NCBI GenBank assembly: GCA_027486345.1
Contig: JAIXPH010000025.1
Location: 1 to 47,814, forward strand
Direction of reading: 5' to 3'
DNA length: 47,814 nucleotides
Origin: Paracoccaceae bacterium
Lineage (GTDB): Bacteria; Pseudomonadota; Alphaproteobacteria; Rhodobacterales; Rhodobacteraceae
Shown here: positions 26,540-36,795 of the stretch, piece after piece
Layout of the letters: the number at the start of each line of letters is the position of its first letter
How positions within the stretch are numbered: the stretch's first letter is position 1
Translations under genes and position numbers: made by a program
The notes under the pieces: model-generated
What the model was told of the DNA's origin: nothing
What the model saw: only the letters and a program-made list of their open reading frames with translations
Database searches by the model: none

Positions 26540-26614
26540 TGCCACTCCGCCTGCTGTTCGTTGTGCCGCCTGTTGTATCCGTCCGGCTTGGTTTCGCGCC
26601 TGTCCCGGGCGCAG

Positions 26615-26662
26615 GAATCCGAATTTATCCACGATTCTATCCACAGAGTGCGTTCAGGTCAC
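26615..26662 (-). promoter_or_regulatory. ftsZ promoter with DnaA boxes and GANTC sites
   Basis: On the - strand GTGACC (26662-26657) and TAGAAT (26639-26634), 17 bases apart, fit a sigma70-type promoter about 95 bases upstream of ftsZ. On the + strand two near-consensus DnaA boxes, TTATCCACG (26625-26633) and CTATCCACA (26637-26645), flank it 12 bases apart. GANTC sites lie at 26615-26619 and 26633-26637, the second inside the -10. The motifs are seen directly. Control by DnaA and CcrM/GcrA, as known for Caulobacter ftsZ, is inferred. Confidence 0.6.
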
Positions 26663-26746
26663 GCGAAAAACGCCGGAAGCCCACAAAATATGGGCCTCAG
26701 GACGCAGGTTTCAGCGGTATTTCGCCAAAGACGCTGTATGTCGGGG

Positions 26747-28081
26747 TTACCAGTTCTCTTTGAACCACTTAAAGGCCCGTTTCAGCGACCGTGCCGGATA
26801 ACGCTCGCTCGGCACGTCGAAATCCCACCATTCGTCTTGCGGGTGTGCGGCAAACAGGCAGAGCCCCACGGCACTGGCAAAGGCCGGACCCGTCGCCGCT
26901 TGCGGCAGGCCCTGAACACGCAGCGGACGGCCAAGCCTGACCCGCTGCCCAAGGATACGCGCGGCCAGCCCGTCAAGACCGGGGATCTGGCTTGCGCCGC
27001 CCGTCAGCACGATCTGCTGGCTGGGCAAATGTTCAAATCCGGCGGCATCCAGACGGACGCGCGCCTCTTCGAGGATTTCTTCGACGCGCGGGCGCATGAT
27101 GCCGATCAGCTCGGTCCGGCTGACCTGACGGCGGTCTTTTTCCCAATCGCCCGAGTCACCGCCGATTTCGATCATCTCGCGGTCGTCCATGCTGGTGGCA
27201 TGCACGCCGCCATGCTTGGTCTTGATGCGTTCGGCCACCGCCACCGGGATCTGCAAGCCCTTGGAGATGTCCGAGGTGACATGATCCCCGCCCATGCGGA
27301 CCGCGTCCGAATAGATCATGTGCTTTTTCATGAAGATCGAAATGCCGGTGGACCCACCGCCCATGTCGATGCAGGCCGCGCCCAGTTCCTGCTCATCCTC
27401 GACAAGCCCGGCGATGCCCGAGACATAGGCCGAGGACGCCACGCCCGCGACCTCAAGATCGCAGCGCTTGATGCAATAGAGCAGGTTCTGCACGACCGAG
27501 CCTTCGACCGACAACAGGTGCATGTCGCAGGCCAGACGGTTGCCGATCTGCCCGCGCGGGTCACCCAGACCGGTGCGATGATCCAGCGCAAAGTTGACGG
27601 GCTGGGCGTGCAGCACCTCGCGCCCCATGCCGATGTCGGGCACGTCACAGGCGGCCAGCACGCGACCGATCTCTTGTTCCGTCACCACGCTGTCTGCGAG
27701 TTCGATGTCCCCGGCAAGGCCATAGCTGCGCGGTTCCGCGCCCGAGAAGCAGGCGATGACATGGTCCACCCGCACATTGGCCATCTTCTGCGCCGCCTGC
27801 ACGGCGGTGCGGATGGCGCGTTCGGTTTCGTTCATCACCGCGATTTCGCCGAATTGCACCCCGCGCGAGCGAGTGGTCGCCGCACCGATGACCCTGAATT
27901 GCGATTGCCCCGCCATCGGCCCGACGCCATCGGTTTCGCGCATCGCATCCGGCCCGTCAAAGCGCAGGATCAGGCAGGCGATCTTGGAGGTGCCGACGTC
28001 CAGAATGGCCACGACGCCCCGCTGCATCGCCGCGCGGCGCATATGGCGCATGGCCCGCTGGGATTGATAGAGATCGGTCAT
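26747..28081 (-). CDS. ftsA: cell division protein FtsA
   Basis: A 444-residue actin-like ATPase that tethers FtsZ to the membrane. It has the phosphate-1 loop AILDVGTSKIACLI (about 25-38), the 1C domain (about 105-190), ACIDMGGGSTGISIF (phosphate 2, about 225-239) and VLTGGASQIPGLDGLAARIL (adenosine region, about 355-374). The C-terminal amphipathic membrane-targeting helix is LKRAFKWFKENW. The ATG at 28081 overlaps the ftsQ stop (ATGA). Confidence 0.96.
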   Translation of the reverse strand: MTDLYQSQRAMRHMRRAAMQRGVVAILDVGTSKIACLILRFDGPDAMRETDGVGPMAGQSQFRVIGAATTRSRGVQFGEIAVMNETERAIRTAVQAAQKMANVRVDHVIACFSGAEPRSYGLAGDIELADSVVTEQEIGRVLAACDVPDIGMGREVLHAQPVNFALDHRTGLGDPRGQIGNRLACDMHLLSVEGSVVQNLLYCIKRCDLEVAGVASSAYVSGIAGLVEDEQELGAACIDMGGGSTGISIFMKKHMIYSDAVRMGGDHVTSDISKGLQIPVAVAERIKTKHGGVHATSMDDREMIEIGGDSGDWEKDRRQVSRTELIGIMRPRVEEILEEARVRLDAAGFEHLPSQQIVLTGGASQIPGLDGLAARILGQRVRLGRPLRVQGLPQAATGPAFASAVGLCLFAAHPQDEWWDFDVPSERYPARSLKRAFKWFKENW

Positions 28082-29028
28082 AGTTCGCTCCCGCTCGTCT
28101 CGATGCCCATGGCGTTGCGGCGTTCACTCATGGCGTAGGGTGACAGCCGCAGCACGGGTCGTTGTTCGTTTCTCAGGTCCACGGTCAGAATGTCCCGCGC
28201 CAACAGGTCTTCGGCCTTGTCCAGCGCGATCAGACGTTCCAGCGCTGCCGGGGCGTTCTGCTCGGGCAGCATGATCTTTTGATTGCGGTCCAGCACCAGA
28301 TCCCAGCGCCGGTCCCCCACCCGCACCAGTCCGCGCAGCCGCGGCGTGATGCCTTGGGCGATCGTGAACAGCTCCAGCGCCTCGGCTGCCGCGCGGTCCG
28401 CGCCTTCGCCAGCGATCAGGGGCAGGTCGGGGCGGTCATCGCGCGCGGACAGACCGGCCACGCGGGCGCCTGTCGCATCCAGCATTTCGATCCGGTCGCC
28501 TTCGCGCCAGACCAGCGCGGGCACGCGTTCGGTGATCAGCACCTGCAACACGCCGCCACTGCGCACGCGCAATTCGGCGGTGGCCACGGCATCCAGCGCC
28601 TCGATCCGCTGGCGCGCACCGTCAAGGTCCAGATCAAAGGACGACTGCGGCAGGTTCAGCTTCAGCCGCGCGCGGATCGCCTCGGCCAATTCGGGGGCGG
28701 CGCCTTCGACCGACACGAGGCTCACACGGAATTCGGGGCGGCTCTGGAACTTGTCCACCATGCCGGTAAACAAGCCCGTCACCTGTGCCCGCCGCGCATC
28801 GTCGCGCAGGTAAAGCCCGGCCACGAGCGCCACGACAAAGATCGGCAAGCCCACACGGAAGGTCACGCGGAACAAGGGCGTCAGCCACAGCCGCTGCATC
28901 CGGTAGGCCCAACGGCTGGGCGCAGGATCACGCCGCAGACCCGCACGCGGTGCAGCGCGCTGTTCGGCACTGCGCGCCTGCGCACGATCATAGACGCGAT
29001 AACGGTTGTCGGCGTTCAGCGGTTGCAC
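28078..29028 (-). CDS. ftsQ: cell division protein FtsQ
   Basis: A 316-residue bitopic division protein. It has a basic cytoplasmic N-terminus (about 1-55, with [12 protein letters not shown]), one TM helix (about 57-75, [16 protein letters not shown]), a POTRA domain (about 95-165, [34 protein letters not shown]) and a beta domain to the end. I choose GTG 29028: it has GGAGG seven bases upstream and overlaps the ddl stop by 13 bases. The open frame upstream of it is ddl in another phase. FtsQ links early and late divisome proteins. Confidence 0.93.
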   Translation of the reverse strand: MQPLNADNRYRVYDRAQARSAEQRAAPRAGLRRDPAPSRWAYRMQRLWLTPLFRVTFRVGLPIFVVALVAGLYLRDDARRAQVTGLFTGMVDKFQSRPEFRVSLVSVEGAAPELAEAIRARLKLNLPQSSFDLDLDGARQRIEALDAVATAELRVRSGGVLQVLITERVPALVWREGDRIEMLDATGARVAGLSARDDRPDLPLIAGEGADRAAAEALELFTIAQGITPRLRGLVRVGDRRWDLVLDRNQKIMLPEQNAPAALERLIALDKAEDLLARDILTVDLRNEQRPVLRLSPYAMSERRNAMGIETSGSEL

Positions 29029-29936
29029 GAGGCATCCTCCACGATCCAACGGCACAGCTCGGGGAAACTGATGCCCACATGCGCCGCCTGTTCGGGCGAG
29101 AGCGAGGTGGGCGTCATCCCCGGCTGGGTGTTCGTCTCCAGCAGGATCAGCCCGTCCAACCCGCGCGATTCGTCCCAACGGAAGTCGGTGCGGCTCAGCC
29201 CCCGGCAGCCCAAGGCGCGATGGGCGCGCAGGGCATAGTCCAGGCAGGCGTCGGTGATCTCGGCAGGCAGGTTCGCGGGCAGTTCATGGCGCGACCCGCC
29301 GGGGCGGTATTTCGCGTCATAGTCATACCAGCCGTCGGTGATGATGTCGGTCACACACAGCGCCCGGTCGCCAAGCACCGATACCGTCAACTCGCGGCCC
29401 GGCGCATAGGTTTCGACCATCACCGTCTCTGGCATCTCGGCCGACAGGATAGGGGCGTTCTGGCCGGGACGCACGATATAGACACCGACCGACGATCCTT
29501 CGTTATTCGGTTTCACCACATAGGGCGCGGGCAGCACATGGCCCGCCGCCACGGCGTCCCGATGAACGATGCGGCTTTCCACCACCGGCAGGCCTGCCGC
29601 GCGATAGGCATCCTTGGCGCGGCTTTTGTCCATCGCCAGCGACGAGGCCAGCACGCCGGAATGGGTGTAAGGAATCCCAAGCCATTCGAGGATGCCCTGC
29701 ACGCAGCCATCCTCGCCCCAGCGGCCATGCAGCGCGTTAAAGCAGACATCAGGTTGGATTTCGGCCAGACGTGCGGGCAGATCGCGGCCGGCATCGACCT
29801 CGACCACCTCAAATCCCGCCACCCGAAGCGCCTTGGCGCATTCACGCCCTGTGGACAAGGACACCTCGCGCTCAGCCGAGAGTCCGCCCATTAGGACCGC
29901 AATTCGGGGGGCTGCCCTGCCTGAACCGCCCGCCAT
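29016..29936 (-). CDS. ddl: D-alanine--D-alanine ligase
   Basis: A 306-residue ATP-grasp enzyme producing D-Ala-D-Ala for the peptidoglycan stem peptide. It has [19 protein letters not shown] (N-terminal substrate loop), [15 protein letters not shown] (about 67-81), [31 protein letters not shown] (ATP loop) and [14 protein letters not shown] (metal-binding Glu/Asn). Its 3' end overlaps ftsQ. It is separated from murB by 58 bases; the second DUF2484 gene often found here in relatives is absent. Confidence 0.96.
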   Translation of the reverse strand: MAGGSGRAAPRIAVLMGGLSAEREVSLSTGRECAKALRVAGFEVVEVDAGRDLPARLAEIQPDVCFNALHGRWGEDGCVQGILEWLGIPYTHSGVLASSLAMDKSRAKDAYRAAGLPVVESRIVHRDAVAAGHVLPAPYVVKPNNEGSSVGVYIVRPGQNAPILSAEMPETVMVETYAPGRELTVSVLGDRALCVTDIITDGWYDYDAKYRPGGSRHELPANLPAEITDACLDYALRAHRALGCRGLSRTDFRWDESRGLDGLILLETNTQPGMTPTSLSPEQAAHVGISFPELCRWIVEDASCNR

Positions 29937-29994
29937 GTATAACCGCCTCTGCCCAGCCTTTTTCGGCCGGTGCTGTAGTCTTTGTTTTTATTCG

Positions 29995-30924
29995 CTATTC
30001 AGCGAGGGTTTCACCCACCCGCATGATTTCCCACTCTAGCGTGATCCCGCTCGTTTGGAAAACCCTTTTTCGCACATCCTCGCCCAATCCTTCCAGATCC
30101 GCCGCCGTCGCCCCGCCCGCGTTGATCAGGAAATTGGAGTGCATGGTGGACATCTGCGCCCCACCCCGCCGCGCCCCGCGCATGCCCGCGTCGTCGATCA
30201 CCTTCCACGCCTTCAATTCATGCGTGTCATCGGCCCGGCCCGTCGAGGAGTGGCCGACGGGATTGCGGAAGGTGGACCCGGCCGAGCGGTCCTTGGTCGG
30301 CTGGCTGGCATCGCGTTTGGCGATCTGGTCGGCCATCTTGGCCTCCAGCGCCGCCGGATCACCGGGCCCGGCGGTGAAGGTCGCCTCGATCACCACCCAG
30401 CCTTCGGGGAGAGTCGATTGGCGGTATCGCAGGTGCAGATCAGCGGTGGGGATGGTGACGATATCACCGGAGCGGGTCACGGCACGCACGCTGACCAGAT
30501 GATCGGCCACATAAGACCCATAGCAGCCCGCGTTCATCCGCACCGCCCCGCCGATGCTGCCCGGAATGGTGCGCAGGAAGGTCAGGTCCAGCCCGGCCTC
30601 TGCCGCGCGCCGCGCGACATGGGCATCCAGCGCCGCCGCCCCGGCGATCACGCGGTCGCCCGCAACCGTGATTGTGTTAAAGCCTCGGCCCAGCCGGATC
30701 ACCACCGCCCGCAGCCCGCCATCGCGGACGATCAGGTTCGACCCCACGCCCATCGGAAACACCGTCACCGCCGGGTCAAGGTCGCGCAGGAAGGCGGCAA
30801 GGTCGGCCTCGTCCGCCGGCTGGAACAGCCAGTCGGCAGGCCCGCCGACGCGCAGCCATGTCAGGTCGGCCAAAGGCCGGTTCGGAGTGAGCGCGCCGCG
30901 CGGGAGGGGGAGTGTCCGGGTCAT
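29995..30924 (-). CDS. murB: UDP-N-acetylenolpyruvoylglucosamine reductase
   Basis: A 309-residue flavoenzyme. It has FAD-binding [13 protein letters not shown] and [16 protein letters not shown] (about 55-70), [19 protein letters not shown] (about 125-143), the catalytic Ser in [12 protein letters not shown] (about 223) and a final Glu in [13 protein letters not shown] 30924 has GAAGG upstream. The open frame continues far upstream but is antisense to ftsW there. Its start faces the ftsW start across 210 bases, so it now lies at an inversion boundary. Confidence 0.96.
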   Translation of the reverse strand: MTRTLPLPRGALTPNRPLADLTWLRVGGPADWLFQPADEADLAAFLRDLDPAVTVFPMGVGSNLIVRDGGLRAVVIRLGRGFNTITVAGDRVIAGAAALDAHVARRAAEAGLDLTFLRTIPGSIGGAVRMNAGCYGSYVADHLVSVRAVTRSGDIVTIPTADLHLRYRQSTLPEGWVVIEATFTAGPGDPAALEAKMADQIAKRDASQPTKDRSAGSTFRNPVGHSSTGRADDTHELKAWKVIDDAGMRGARRGGAQMSTMHSNFLINAGGATAADLEGLGEDVRKRVFQTSGITLEWEIMRVGETLAE

Positions 30925-31032
30925 GCCTTCAGCTATCGCCCTTGCCCCCCGCAACGCAAGAGGGACAGGCGCCGCGACCGGCAAGGATCGGCCAAGCCCG
31001 GCCGCCGCCCCACCGCCGGGCCCGTTTCGTGC

Positions 31033-31061
31033 TGGAAATGCGGGGCGGTCTTCGATAGACT
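31033..31061 (+). promoter_or_regulatory. candidate promoter of the inverted ftsW-murG-murC unit
   Basis: TGGAAA (31033-31038) and TAGACT (31056-31061), 17 bases apart, lie about 70 bases upstream of ftsW. Each matches four of six consensus positions. A promoter must exist in 30925-31134, because the unit is divergent from murB and cannot be reached from mraZ. Confidence 0.4.
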
Positions 31062-31134
31062 TTCCCTCAGACCCGGACAACCGGGCAATCGGCAGCAACG
31101 ACCCCGCAACGGGGCAGACAGACAGGCGGATCCC

Positions 31135-32301
31135 ATGACGGAAATGGTCTATGGCGCTAGCCCGGCAAGGGTGCGCGAACCCGTGCTTCCGCGGTGGTGG
31201 CGCACCATCGACAAATGGTCGCTGACCTCGATCATGGTGCTTTTCGGCATCGGGCTGCTTCTGGGTCTGGCCGCCTCGGTCCCCTTGGCCACGCGCAACG
31301 GGCTGGAGCCGTTCTATTACGTGCAGCGCCAAGCGGCCTTTGGTCTGATTGCCATGATCGCCATGTTTGGCGTGTCGATGATGCCCCCCGAGGCCGTGCG
31401 CCGCGCCGGTGTGGTGGGGTTCATCCTGACCTTCCTTGCGCTTTGCGTGCTGCCCTTTGTCGGCACCGACTTCGGCAAGGGCGCGATCCGCTGGTTCTCC
31501 TTTGGCTTCGCCTCGGTCCAGCCGTCGGAATTCCTCAAGCCCGCGTTCATCATCACCGTCGCCTGGCTGATCGCCGCGAGTTTTGAGCTGAATGGCCCGC
31601 CCGGAAAGCTGGCCTCCTTCGGATTGACCGTGACGGTGGTGCTGATGCTGGCGATGCAGCCGGACTTCGGGCAGGCCGCACTGGTCCTGTTCGGCTGGGG
31701 CGTGATCTATTTCGTGGCCGGGGCCCCGATGACCCTGATCGGCATTGTCGTGGCCATCGTCGTCGGCGGCGGGTTCTTTGCCTATGAGTCGTCCGAACAC
31801 TTTGCCCGCCGGATTGACGGCTTCCTGACACCCGACGTCGATCCCCGCACCCAGTTGGGCTATGCCACCAACGCCATCCAAGAGGGCGGGTTCTTCGGTG
31901 TCGGCGTGGGAGAGGGTCAGGTGAAATGGTCCCTGCCCGATGCCCATACCGACTTCATCATCGCCGTCGCGGCCGAGGAATACGGTCTGGTGCTGGTCTG
32001 CGTCATCATCGGGCTTTACGCCACGGTCGTTGTGCGCAGCCTGTTCCGCCTGATGAAGGAGCGCGATCCCTTCATCCGCTTGGCGGGGACGGGGCTGGCC
32101 TGCATTTTCGGGGTTCAGGCGATGATCAACATGGGGGTCGCCGTGCGGCTGTTGCCCGCCAAGGGGATGACCCTGCCCTTTGTCAGCTATGGCGGGTCCT
32201 CTGTCATTGCGGCGGGGATCACGGTCGGGGCATTGCTGGCCATGACACGCAAGCGCCCGCAGGGGCAGATGGGTGACATCTTCCATCGGCGGGGGCGGTA
32301 A
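31135..32301 (+). CDS. ftsW: septal peptidoglycan polymerase FtsW
   Basis: A 388-residue SEDS-family glycosyltransferase with about ten TM helices. Motifs include [25 protein letters not shown] (about 115-140), [26 protein letters not shown] (about 235-260), [14 protein letters not shown] and a final [15 protein letters not shown]. It polymerises septal glycan together with the FtsI transpeptidase. The start is ATG 31135 in GGATCCC-ATG. It is encoded on the + strand, opposite to murD and murB, and is followed after one base by murG. Confidence 0.96.
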   Translation: MTEMVYGASPARVREPVLPRWWRTIDKWSLTSIMVLFGIGLLLGLAASVPLATRNGLEPFYYVQRQAAFGLIAMIAMFGVSMMPPEAVRRAGVVGFILTFLALCVLPFVGTDFGKGAIRWFSFGFASVQPSEFLKPAFIITVAWLIAASFELNGPPGKLASFGLTVTVVLMLAMQPDFGQAALVLFGWGVIYFVAGAPMTLIGIVVAIVVGGGFFAYESSEHFARRIDGFLTPDVDPRTQLGYATNAIQEGGFFGVGVGEGQVKWSLPDAHTDFIIAVAAEEYGLVLVCVIIGLYATVVVRSLFRLMKERDPFIRLAGTGLACIFGVQAMINMGVAVRLLPAKGMTLPFVSYGGSSVIAAGITVGALLAMTRKRPQGQMGDIFHRRGR

Positions 32302-32302
32302 G

Positions 32303-33415
32303 ATGGCAGCGGCGGAGCGTAAGTCGCCGCTGCTTCTGATCGCGGCAGGTGGCACCGGCGGGCATATGTTCCCCGCCCAAGCCCTTGCCGAAGCGATGGT
32401 GCGGCGCGGTTGGCGAGTGAAACTTTCGACGGATGATCGCGGCGCGCGCTATGCGGGCGGCTTTCCCCATGTGGTGGCGGTGGAAAAGGTGCGCTCTGGT
32501 ACCTTTGCACGCGGCGGGGCCTTGGCCAAGCTGGTGGTGCCGTTCCAGATCGTGGGCGGTATCCTTGCCGCCGTGGTGGGGATGCTGCGCGACCGGCCCG
32601 CGCTGGTGGTGGGCTTTGGCGGCTATCCGACGATCCCGGCGCTGTCTGCGGCATGGGTGCTGCGTCTGCCGCGCATGATCCATGAACAGAACGGCGTGTT
32701 GGGCCGGGTGAACCGCCTGTTCGCCGCGCGGGTGGACCGCGTCGCCTGCGGCACATGGCCCACCGACCTGCCCGCCGGAGTCGAGGGCATCCACACCGGC
32801 AACCCGGTCCGCGCCGCCGTGCTGGAACGCGCTGGCGCGGCCTACATTCCCCCGGGCGATTACCCGATGAGCCTTGTGATCATCGGCGGCAGCCAAGGCG
32901 CGCGCATCCTGTCCGACGTCGTCCCCGCCGCCATCGGTCGCCTGCCCGCCCCCCTGCGCCGCCACCTGCGCGTCGCCCACCAAGCGCGCGAAGAGGACAT
33001 GCCCCGCGTCGAACAGGCCTATGAGGCCGCAGGGGTGATGGCCGAGGTGCGCTCCTTCTTCTCCGACATCCCAAGACGGCTGTCCGAGGCGCAACTGGTC
33101 ATCTCGCGCTCGGGCGCCTCTTCGGTGGCCGACATCAGCGTGATCGGCCGCCCCGCCATCCTGATCCCCTTCGCCGCCGCGACGGGCGATCACCAGACCG
33201 CGAACGCCCGAGGACTGGTCGAGGCCGATGCCGCGATCCTGATCCCGGAAAAGGCGCTTGACCCCGCCAGCCTGACCGCGCAATTGGAAGCCGTACTGAC
33301 AACGCCCGAGGCCGCCGTGAAGATGGCCCGCAATGCCGTGGCACAGGGCCGCCCCGACGCGACAGAGCGTCTGGTCGATCTGGTCCTGTCCCTGACAAAG
33401 GAAAACACGCGATGA
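32303..33415 (+). CDS. murG: UDP-GlcNAc:lipid I transferase MurG
   Basis: A 370-residue GT-B enzyme making lipid II. The N-terminal G-loop is [20 protein letters not shown] (about 11-30), with [15 protein letters not shown] and [15 protein letters not shown], then [16 protein letters not shown] in the UDP-binding half, and [24 protein letters not shown] start at ATG 32303 (TAAGATG after ftsW); the earlier in-frame start lies within ftsW. The stop overlaps murC by ATGA. Confidence 0.96.
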   Translation: MAAAERKSPLLLIAAGGTGGHMFPAQALAEAMVRRGWRVKLSTDDRGARYAGGFPHVVAVEKVRSGTFARGGALAKLVVPFQIVGGILAAVVGMLRDRPALVVGFGGYPTIPALSAAWVLRLPRMIHEQNGVLGRVNRLFAARVDRVACGTWPTDLPAGVEGIHTGNPVRAAVLERAGAAYIPPGDYPMSLVIIGGSQGARILSDVVPAAIGRLPAPLRRHLRVAHQAREEDMPRVEQAYEAAGVMAEVRSFFSDIPRRLSEAQLVISRSGASSVADISVIGRPAILIPFAAATGDHQTANARGLVEADAAILIPEKALDPASLTAQLEAVLTTPEAAVKMARNAVAQGRPDATERLVDLVLSLTKENTR

Positions 33416-34833
33416 ACGCGACCAAACTGCCGGGCGAGCTTGGCCCGATCCATTTCATCGGCATCGGCGGCATCGGCATGTCGGGCATCGCCGAGGTCTT
33501 GATGACCCTTGGCTATCGCGTGCAGGGATCAGACGCCAAGGCGTCCAAGATCACCGACCGTCTGGTCGCCTTGGGCGCAACGGTCTTTGAGGGCCAGCGG
33601 GCCGAAAACATCGGCGCAGCGGCGGTGGTGGTGATCTCCTCCGCCATCAAGAAGGGCAATCCGGAGCTTGAGGAAGCCCGCCGCAAGAAACTCCCCGTCG
33701 TGCGCCGCGCGGAAATGCTGGCCGAGTTGATGCGCCTGCGCTCCAACATCGCCATCGCGGGCACCCATGGCAAGACGACGACCACGACCATGGTCGCCAC
33801 CCTCTTGGACAAGGGCGGCTTTGACCCCACGGTCATCAACGGCGGCGTGATCCATGCCTATGGGTCGAACGCCCGCGCGGGCGAAGGCGAATGGATGGTG
33901 GTCGAGGCCGACGAAAGCGACGGCTCCTTCAACCGCCTGCCCGCCACCATCGCCATCGTCACCAACATCGATCCCGAACATATGGAACATTGGGGCAGCT
34001 TTGACGCACTGCGCAAAGGCTTCCTCGATTTCGTGTCGAACATCCCCTTCTACGGTCTGGCCGTCTGCTGCACCGACCACCCCGAGGTGCAGGCGCTGGT
34101 TGGCCGCCTGACCGATCGCCGGGTCAAGACCTTCGGCTTCAACGCGCAGGCCGATGTGCGGGCGGTGAACCTGCGGTTTGACAAGGGCACGGCACAGTTC
34201 GACATCCTGCTGCAAAACGAAGGCGACGACGCCCGCATCGACGGCTGCACCCTGCCGATGCCGGGGGATCACAACGTCTCCAACGCCCTCGCCGCCGTCG
34301 CGGTCGCCCGCCATCTGGGCATGAAGCGCGACGAAATCCGCGAGGCGTTGGCCGGGTTCGCCGGTGTCAACCGCCGCTTCACCAAGGTGGCAGAGGTGAA
34401 CGGCGTCACCATCATCGACGATTACGGCCACCACCCGGTGGAAATCGCCGCCGTGCTGAAGGCCGCGCGTCAGGCCATCGCAGGCACCCCCGGCGCGCGC
34501 GTGATCGCCATCCACCAGCCGCACCGCTATTCCCGCCTTTCCAGCCTGTTCGAGGACTTCTGCACCTGCTTCAACGAGGCGGACGTCGTGGCCATCGCCG
34601 ATGTCTATTCGGCGGGCGAGGACCCCATTCCCGGCGCCGCCCGCGATGATCTGGTCGCAGGCCTGATCGCCCATGGCCACCGCCATGCGCGGGCGATTCT
34701 CGACGAGGCCGATCTGGCCCGACTTTTCCGCGAACAGGCCCGTCCGGGGGATCTTTTCGTCTGTCTGGGGGCCGGGACAATCTCGTCCTGGGCCAATGCC
34801 CTGCCCGCCCGCCTGATCGGTGCGGCGGCGTGA
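33412..34833 (+). CDS. murC: UDP-N-acetylmuramate--L-alanine ligase
   Basis: A 473-residue Mur ligase. It has [17 protein letters not shown] at the N-terminus, the ATP loop [17 protein letters not shown] (about 120-136), [20 protein letters not shown] and the [18 protein letters not shown] segment. It adds the first amino acid to the UDP-MurNAc stem. Translation is coupled to murG (ATGA overlap). It is followed after 109 bases by the DUF2484 gene. Confidence 0.97.
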   Translation: MNATKLPGELGPIHFIGIGGIGMSGIAEVLMTLGYRVQGSDAKASKITDRLVALGATVFEGQRAENIGAAAVVVISSAIKKGNPELEEARRKKLPVVRRAEMLAELMRLRSNIAIAGTHGKTTTTTMVATLLDKGGFDPTVINGGVIHAYGSNARAGEGEWMVVEADESDGSFNRLPATIAIVTNIDPEHMEHWGSFDALRKGFLDFVSNIPFYGLAVCCTDHPEVQALVGRLTDRRVKTFGFNAQADVRAVNLRFDKGTAQFDILLQNEGDDARIDGCTLPMPGDHNVSNALAAVAVARHLGMKRDEIREALAGFAGVNRRFTKVAEVNGVTIIDDYGHHPVEIAAVLKAARQAIAGTPGARVIAIHQPHRYSRLSSLFEDFCTCFNEADVVAIADVYSAGEDPIPGAARDDLVAGLIAHGHRHARAILDEADLARLFREQARPGDLFVCLGAGTISSWANALPARLIGAAA

Positions 34834-34942
34834 GGTTGAATTCCAAGGAAAATTCCCGCTTGGAGAAATCGGGGGTTCCGGGCCAAACTGCGCCTCGCGC
34901 CGCAAGACCGTTGAAAGCGGCAATGGCGCGGGGGGAACCTGT

Positions 34943-35203
34943 ATGATTTGGGCGTTTCTTGTCTTTGGGCTGTGGCTGCTGGCTGCCAATCTGGCGGCGC
35001 TTGTCAGCTGCCCGATCCGCCACAACCGCGCCGCCTTGGCACTGGTCGTGGTGGGGATTCCGATCCTTGGCTGGATCACTTGGCTTTATGGTCCGGTTCT
35101 GGGCGTTCTGGCGCTGGCGCTGGGATGTGCCGCGCTGCGCTGGCCGCTGCCCCGGCTGATCGCCGGGGGCACGCACGCGCAGGTGCAGGAACCGGCGGAA
35201 TAG
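34943..35203 (+). CDS. DUF2484 small membrane protein
   Basis: An 86-residue protein with three hydrophobic segments: MIWAFLVFGLWLLAANLAAL, ALALVVVGIPILGWITWLYG and VLGVLALALGCAALRWPL. This family is found next to murC/murB in Rhodobacteraceae; its function is unknown. ATG 34943 is preceded by GGGGGGAACCTGT. It ends 4 bases before the convergent murD stop, leaving no room for a terminator. Its move with ftsW-murG-murC fits inversion of a whole block. Confidence 0.82.
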   Translation: MIWAFLVFGLWLLAANLAALVSCPIRHNRAALALVVVGIPILGWITWLYGPVLGVLALALGCAALRWPLPRLIAGGTHAQVQEPAE

Positions 35204-35207
35204 GCGG

Positions 35208-36623
35208 TCAGCCCGCCGCTGCCACGCCGGCCAGGGCCCGCACGCGGGCGGTAAAGTCCTCACCCCGCTTTTCGAAGTTCGGATATTGGTCAAAGCTGGC
35301 CGCCGCAGGGGCGAGCAGCACCACCTCGCCCTCCTGCGCCTCTTCGGCGGCACGGGCGACGGCGCGCTCCATCGTCTCGCAGATCTCATGCGGGGTGTCG
35401 CCGATCTCCAGCGCGAAATCGCGGGCGGAGTGGCCGATCAGATAGGCCTTCACCACGGCCTTCAGATGGGGCTGCAAGGCGGTGATCCCGCCCTCCTTGC
35501 CCAAGCCCCCGGCGATCCAGCGGATGCGCGGAAAGGCTTGCAGCGCCTTGGCGGCACTGTCCACGTTGGTGGCCTTGGAGTCGTTGATGAACCGCACCCC
35601 GCCGCGCGTGACGACCAACTGGCTGCGATGCGGCAGGCCCGCAAAGCTGTGCAGCGCCGCCTCGATCTGACGCGGGGCCAGCCCCAAGGCGCGGCAGGCG
35701 GCAAAGGCGGCGCAAGCGTTCTGGTGGTTATGCGCCCCCGGCAGGCCCGCGATGCCGCGCAGGTCGATGGAGGCCACCTGCCGTCCTTTGCGCCATTCCG
35801 CCAAAAACCCCTTGCGCGCAAAGACCGACCAGCCGAAATCATCCAGCTTTTGACCCGAGGAGATGCGGATCACCCGATCATCCTGCGGCCCGGTCGCCAG
35901 TTGGTTGGCCAGAAACCGCCCTTCGCTTTCGTCCACACCTATGATGGCGCGGTCCGGGCCCCCTTCGGCAAAGAGCCGCCGCTTGGCCGCGAAATAGCCG
36001 CCGTAGCCGCCGTGACGGTCCAGATGATCCGGCGACAGGTTGGTGAACACCGCCACATCCGGGGTCAGGTTGCGCGCAAGCTCGGTCTGGTAGGACGAGA
36101 GTTCCAGCACCACCACCTCGCCATCCTGCGCGGGATCGATGTCCAGCACCCCGCGCCCGATGTTGCCTGCCATCTGGGTGGGACGGCCCGCCTCGGCCAG
36201 GATATGATGGATCAGCGCCGTGGTGGTGGATTTGCCGTTCGATCCGGTCACCGCCACAACCTTGGGCGTGACCTCAAAATTGTCCCAGTCCTGCGAGGCG
36301 TAGGAGCGGAAGAACAACCCGATGTCATTGTCCACCGGCACGCCCATCTCCATCGCGCGGGCGATCACCTTGTGCGGCGCCGGGAAGTGGTGCGGGATGC
36401 CGGGACTGGTGATCAGGCAAGCCACCCCGTCAAAGGCGCTCTGACGGGTCAGGTCGGTGAGGGTGAACCCCTCCACCTCTGCCTTGGCCCGCGCCTCGGG
36501 GCTGTCGTCCCAGAGCAGCGCCTCCGCCCCCCCAGCCACCAACGCCCGCGCCGTGGCCAGCCCCGACCGCCCAAGGCCCAGCACCGCCACCTTCGCCCCC
36601 GCAAACCCTTGAACCGCAATCAT
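35208..36623 (-). CDS. murD: UDP-N-acetylmuramoylalanine--D-glutamate ligase
   Basis: A 471-residue Mur ligase. It has [22 protein letters not shown] (N-terminal Rossmann), the ATP loop [18 protein letters not shown] (about 120-137), [20 protein letters not shown] and [20 protein letters not shown] 36623 follows AAGGGGAAATCAG. Upstream, instead of mraY directly, lie a pyrimidine-rich spacer, a coding remnant and the inserted membrane-protein gene. The 3' end is convergent with DUF2484. Both changes alter the operon around this essential gene. Confidence 0.96.
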   Translation of the reverse strand: MIAVQGFAGAKVAVLGLGRSGLATARALVAGGAEALLWDDSPEARAKAEVEGFTLTDLTRQSAFDGVACLITSPGIPHHFPAPHKVIARAMEMGVPVDNDIGLFFRSYASQDWDNFEVTPKVVAVTGSNGKSTTTALIHHILAEAGRPTQMAGNIGRGVLDIDPAQDGEVVVLELSSYQTELARNLTPDVAVFTNLSPDHLDRHGGYGGYFAAKRRLFAEGGPDRAIIGVDESEGRFLANQLATGPQDDRVIRISSGQKLDDFGWSVFARKGFLAEWRKGRQVASIDLRGIAGLPGAHNHQNACAAFAACRALGLAPRQIEAALHSFAGLPHRSQLVVTRGGVRFINDSKATNVDSAAKALQAFPRIRWIAGGLGKEGGITALQPHLKAVVKAYLIGHSARDFALEIGDTPHEICETMERAVARAAEEAQEGEVVLLAPAAASFDQYPNFEKRGEDFTARVRALAGVAAAG

Positions 36624-36687
36624 CTGATTTCCCCTTGGCTGCTGGGGAGAGGGATAGGGGAAGCGGGGGATGTGGGAAAGGGGGAAG

Positions 36688-36795
36688 TCAGGGGGTCTCG
36701 GGGAGGAGCGCTTGGAGGGAGGGGATCTCGGGATCGTCGGGGAAGTGGTTGAGGAGGAGGTTGGCGACGGTTTGGGTGTTGGGAGTGATGGTCGC
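36688..36795 (-). pseudogene. 35-codon coding-like remnant fused behind the inserted gene
   Basis: Immediately after the TAG of the inserted gene, the same frame continues as 35 sense codons with GC-rich host-like codon use. They include [19 protein letters not shown] and end in TGA at 36688-36690. There is no start codon of its own. It looks like the 3' end of another gene left at the insertion junction, or the original C-terminus of the frame. I do not recognise the family. The GC step falls at about 36795. The bases between here and murD (36624-36687) are a pyrimidine-rich spacer. Confidence 0.45.

Noticed and set aside
26625-26645. Possible replication origin from two DnaA boxes.
   Set aside because: There are only two near-consensus boxes, no AT-rich unwinding region and no dnaA, parAB or hemE neighbours; promoter regulation is a simpler reading.
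25103-28138. A 1011-codon open frame on the + strand.
   Set aside because: It is antisense to ftsZ and ftsA, has Arg/His/Gly-rich shadow composition, and would run through the ftsZ promoter.
30055-31134. N-terminal extension of the ftsW frame.
   Set aside because: It is antisense to murB and Arg/Pro-rich; FtsW homology begins at ATG 31135.
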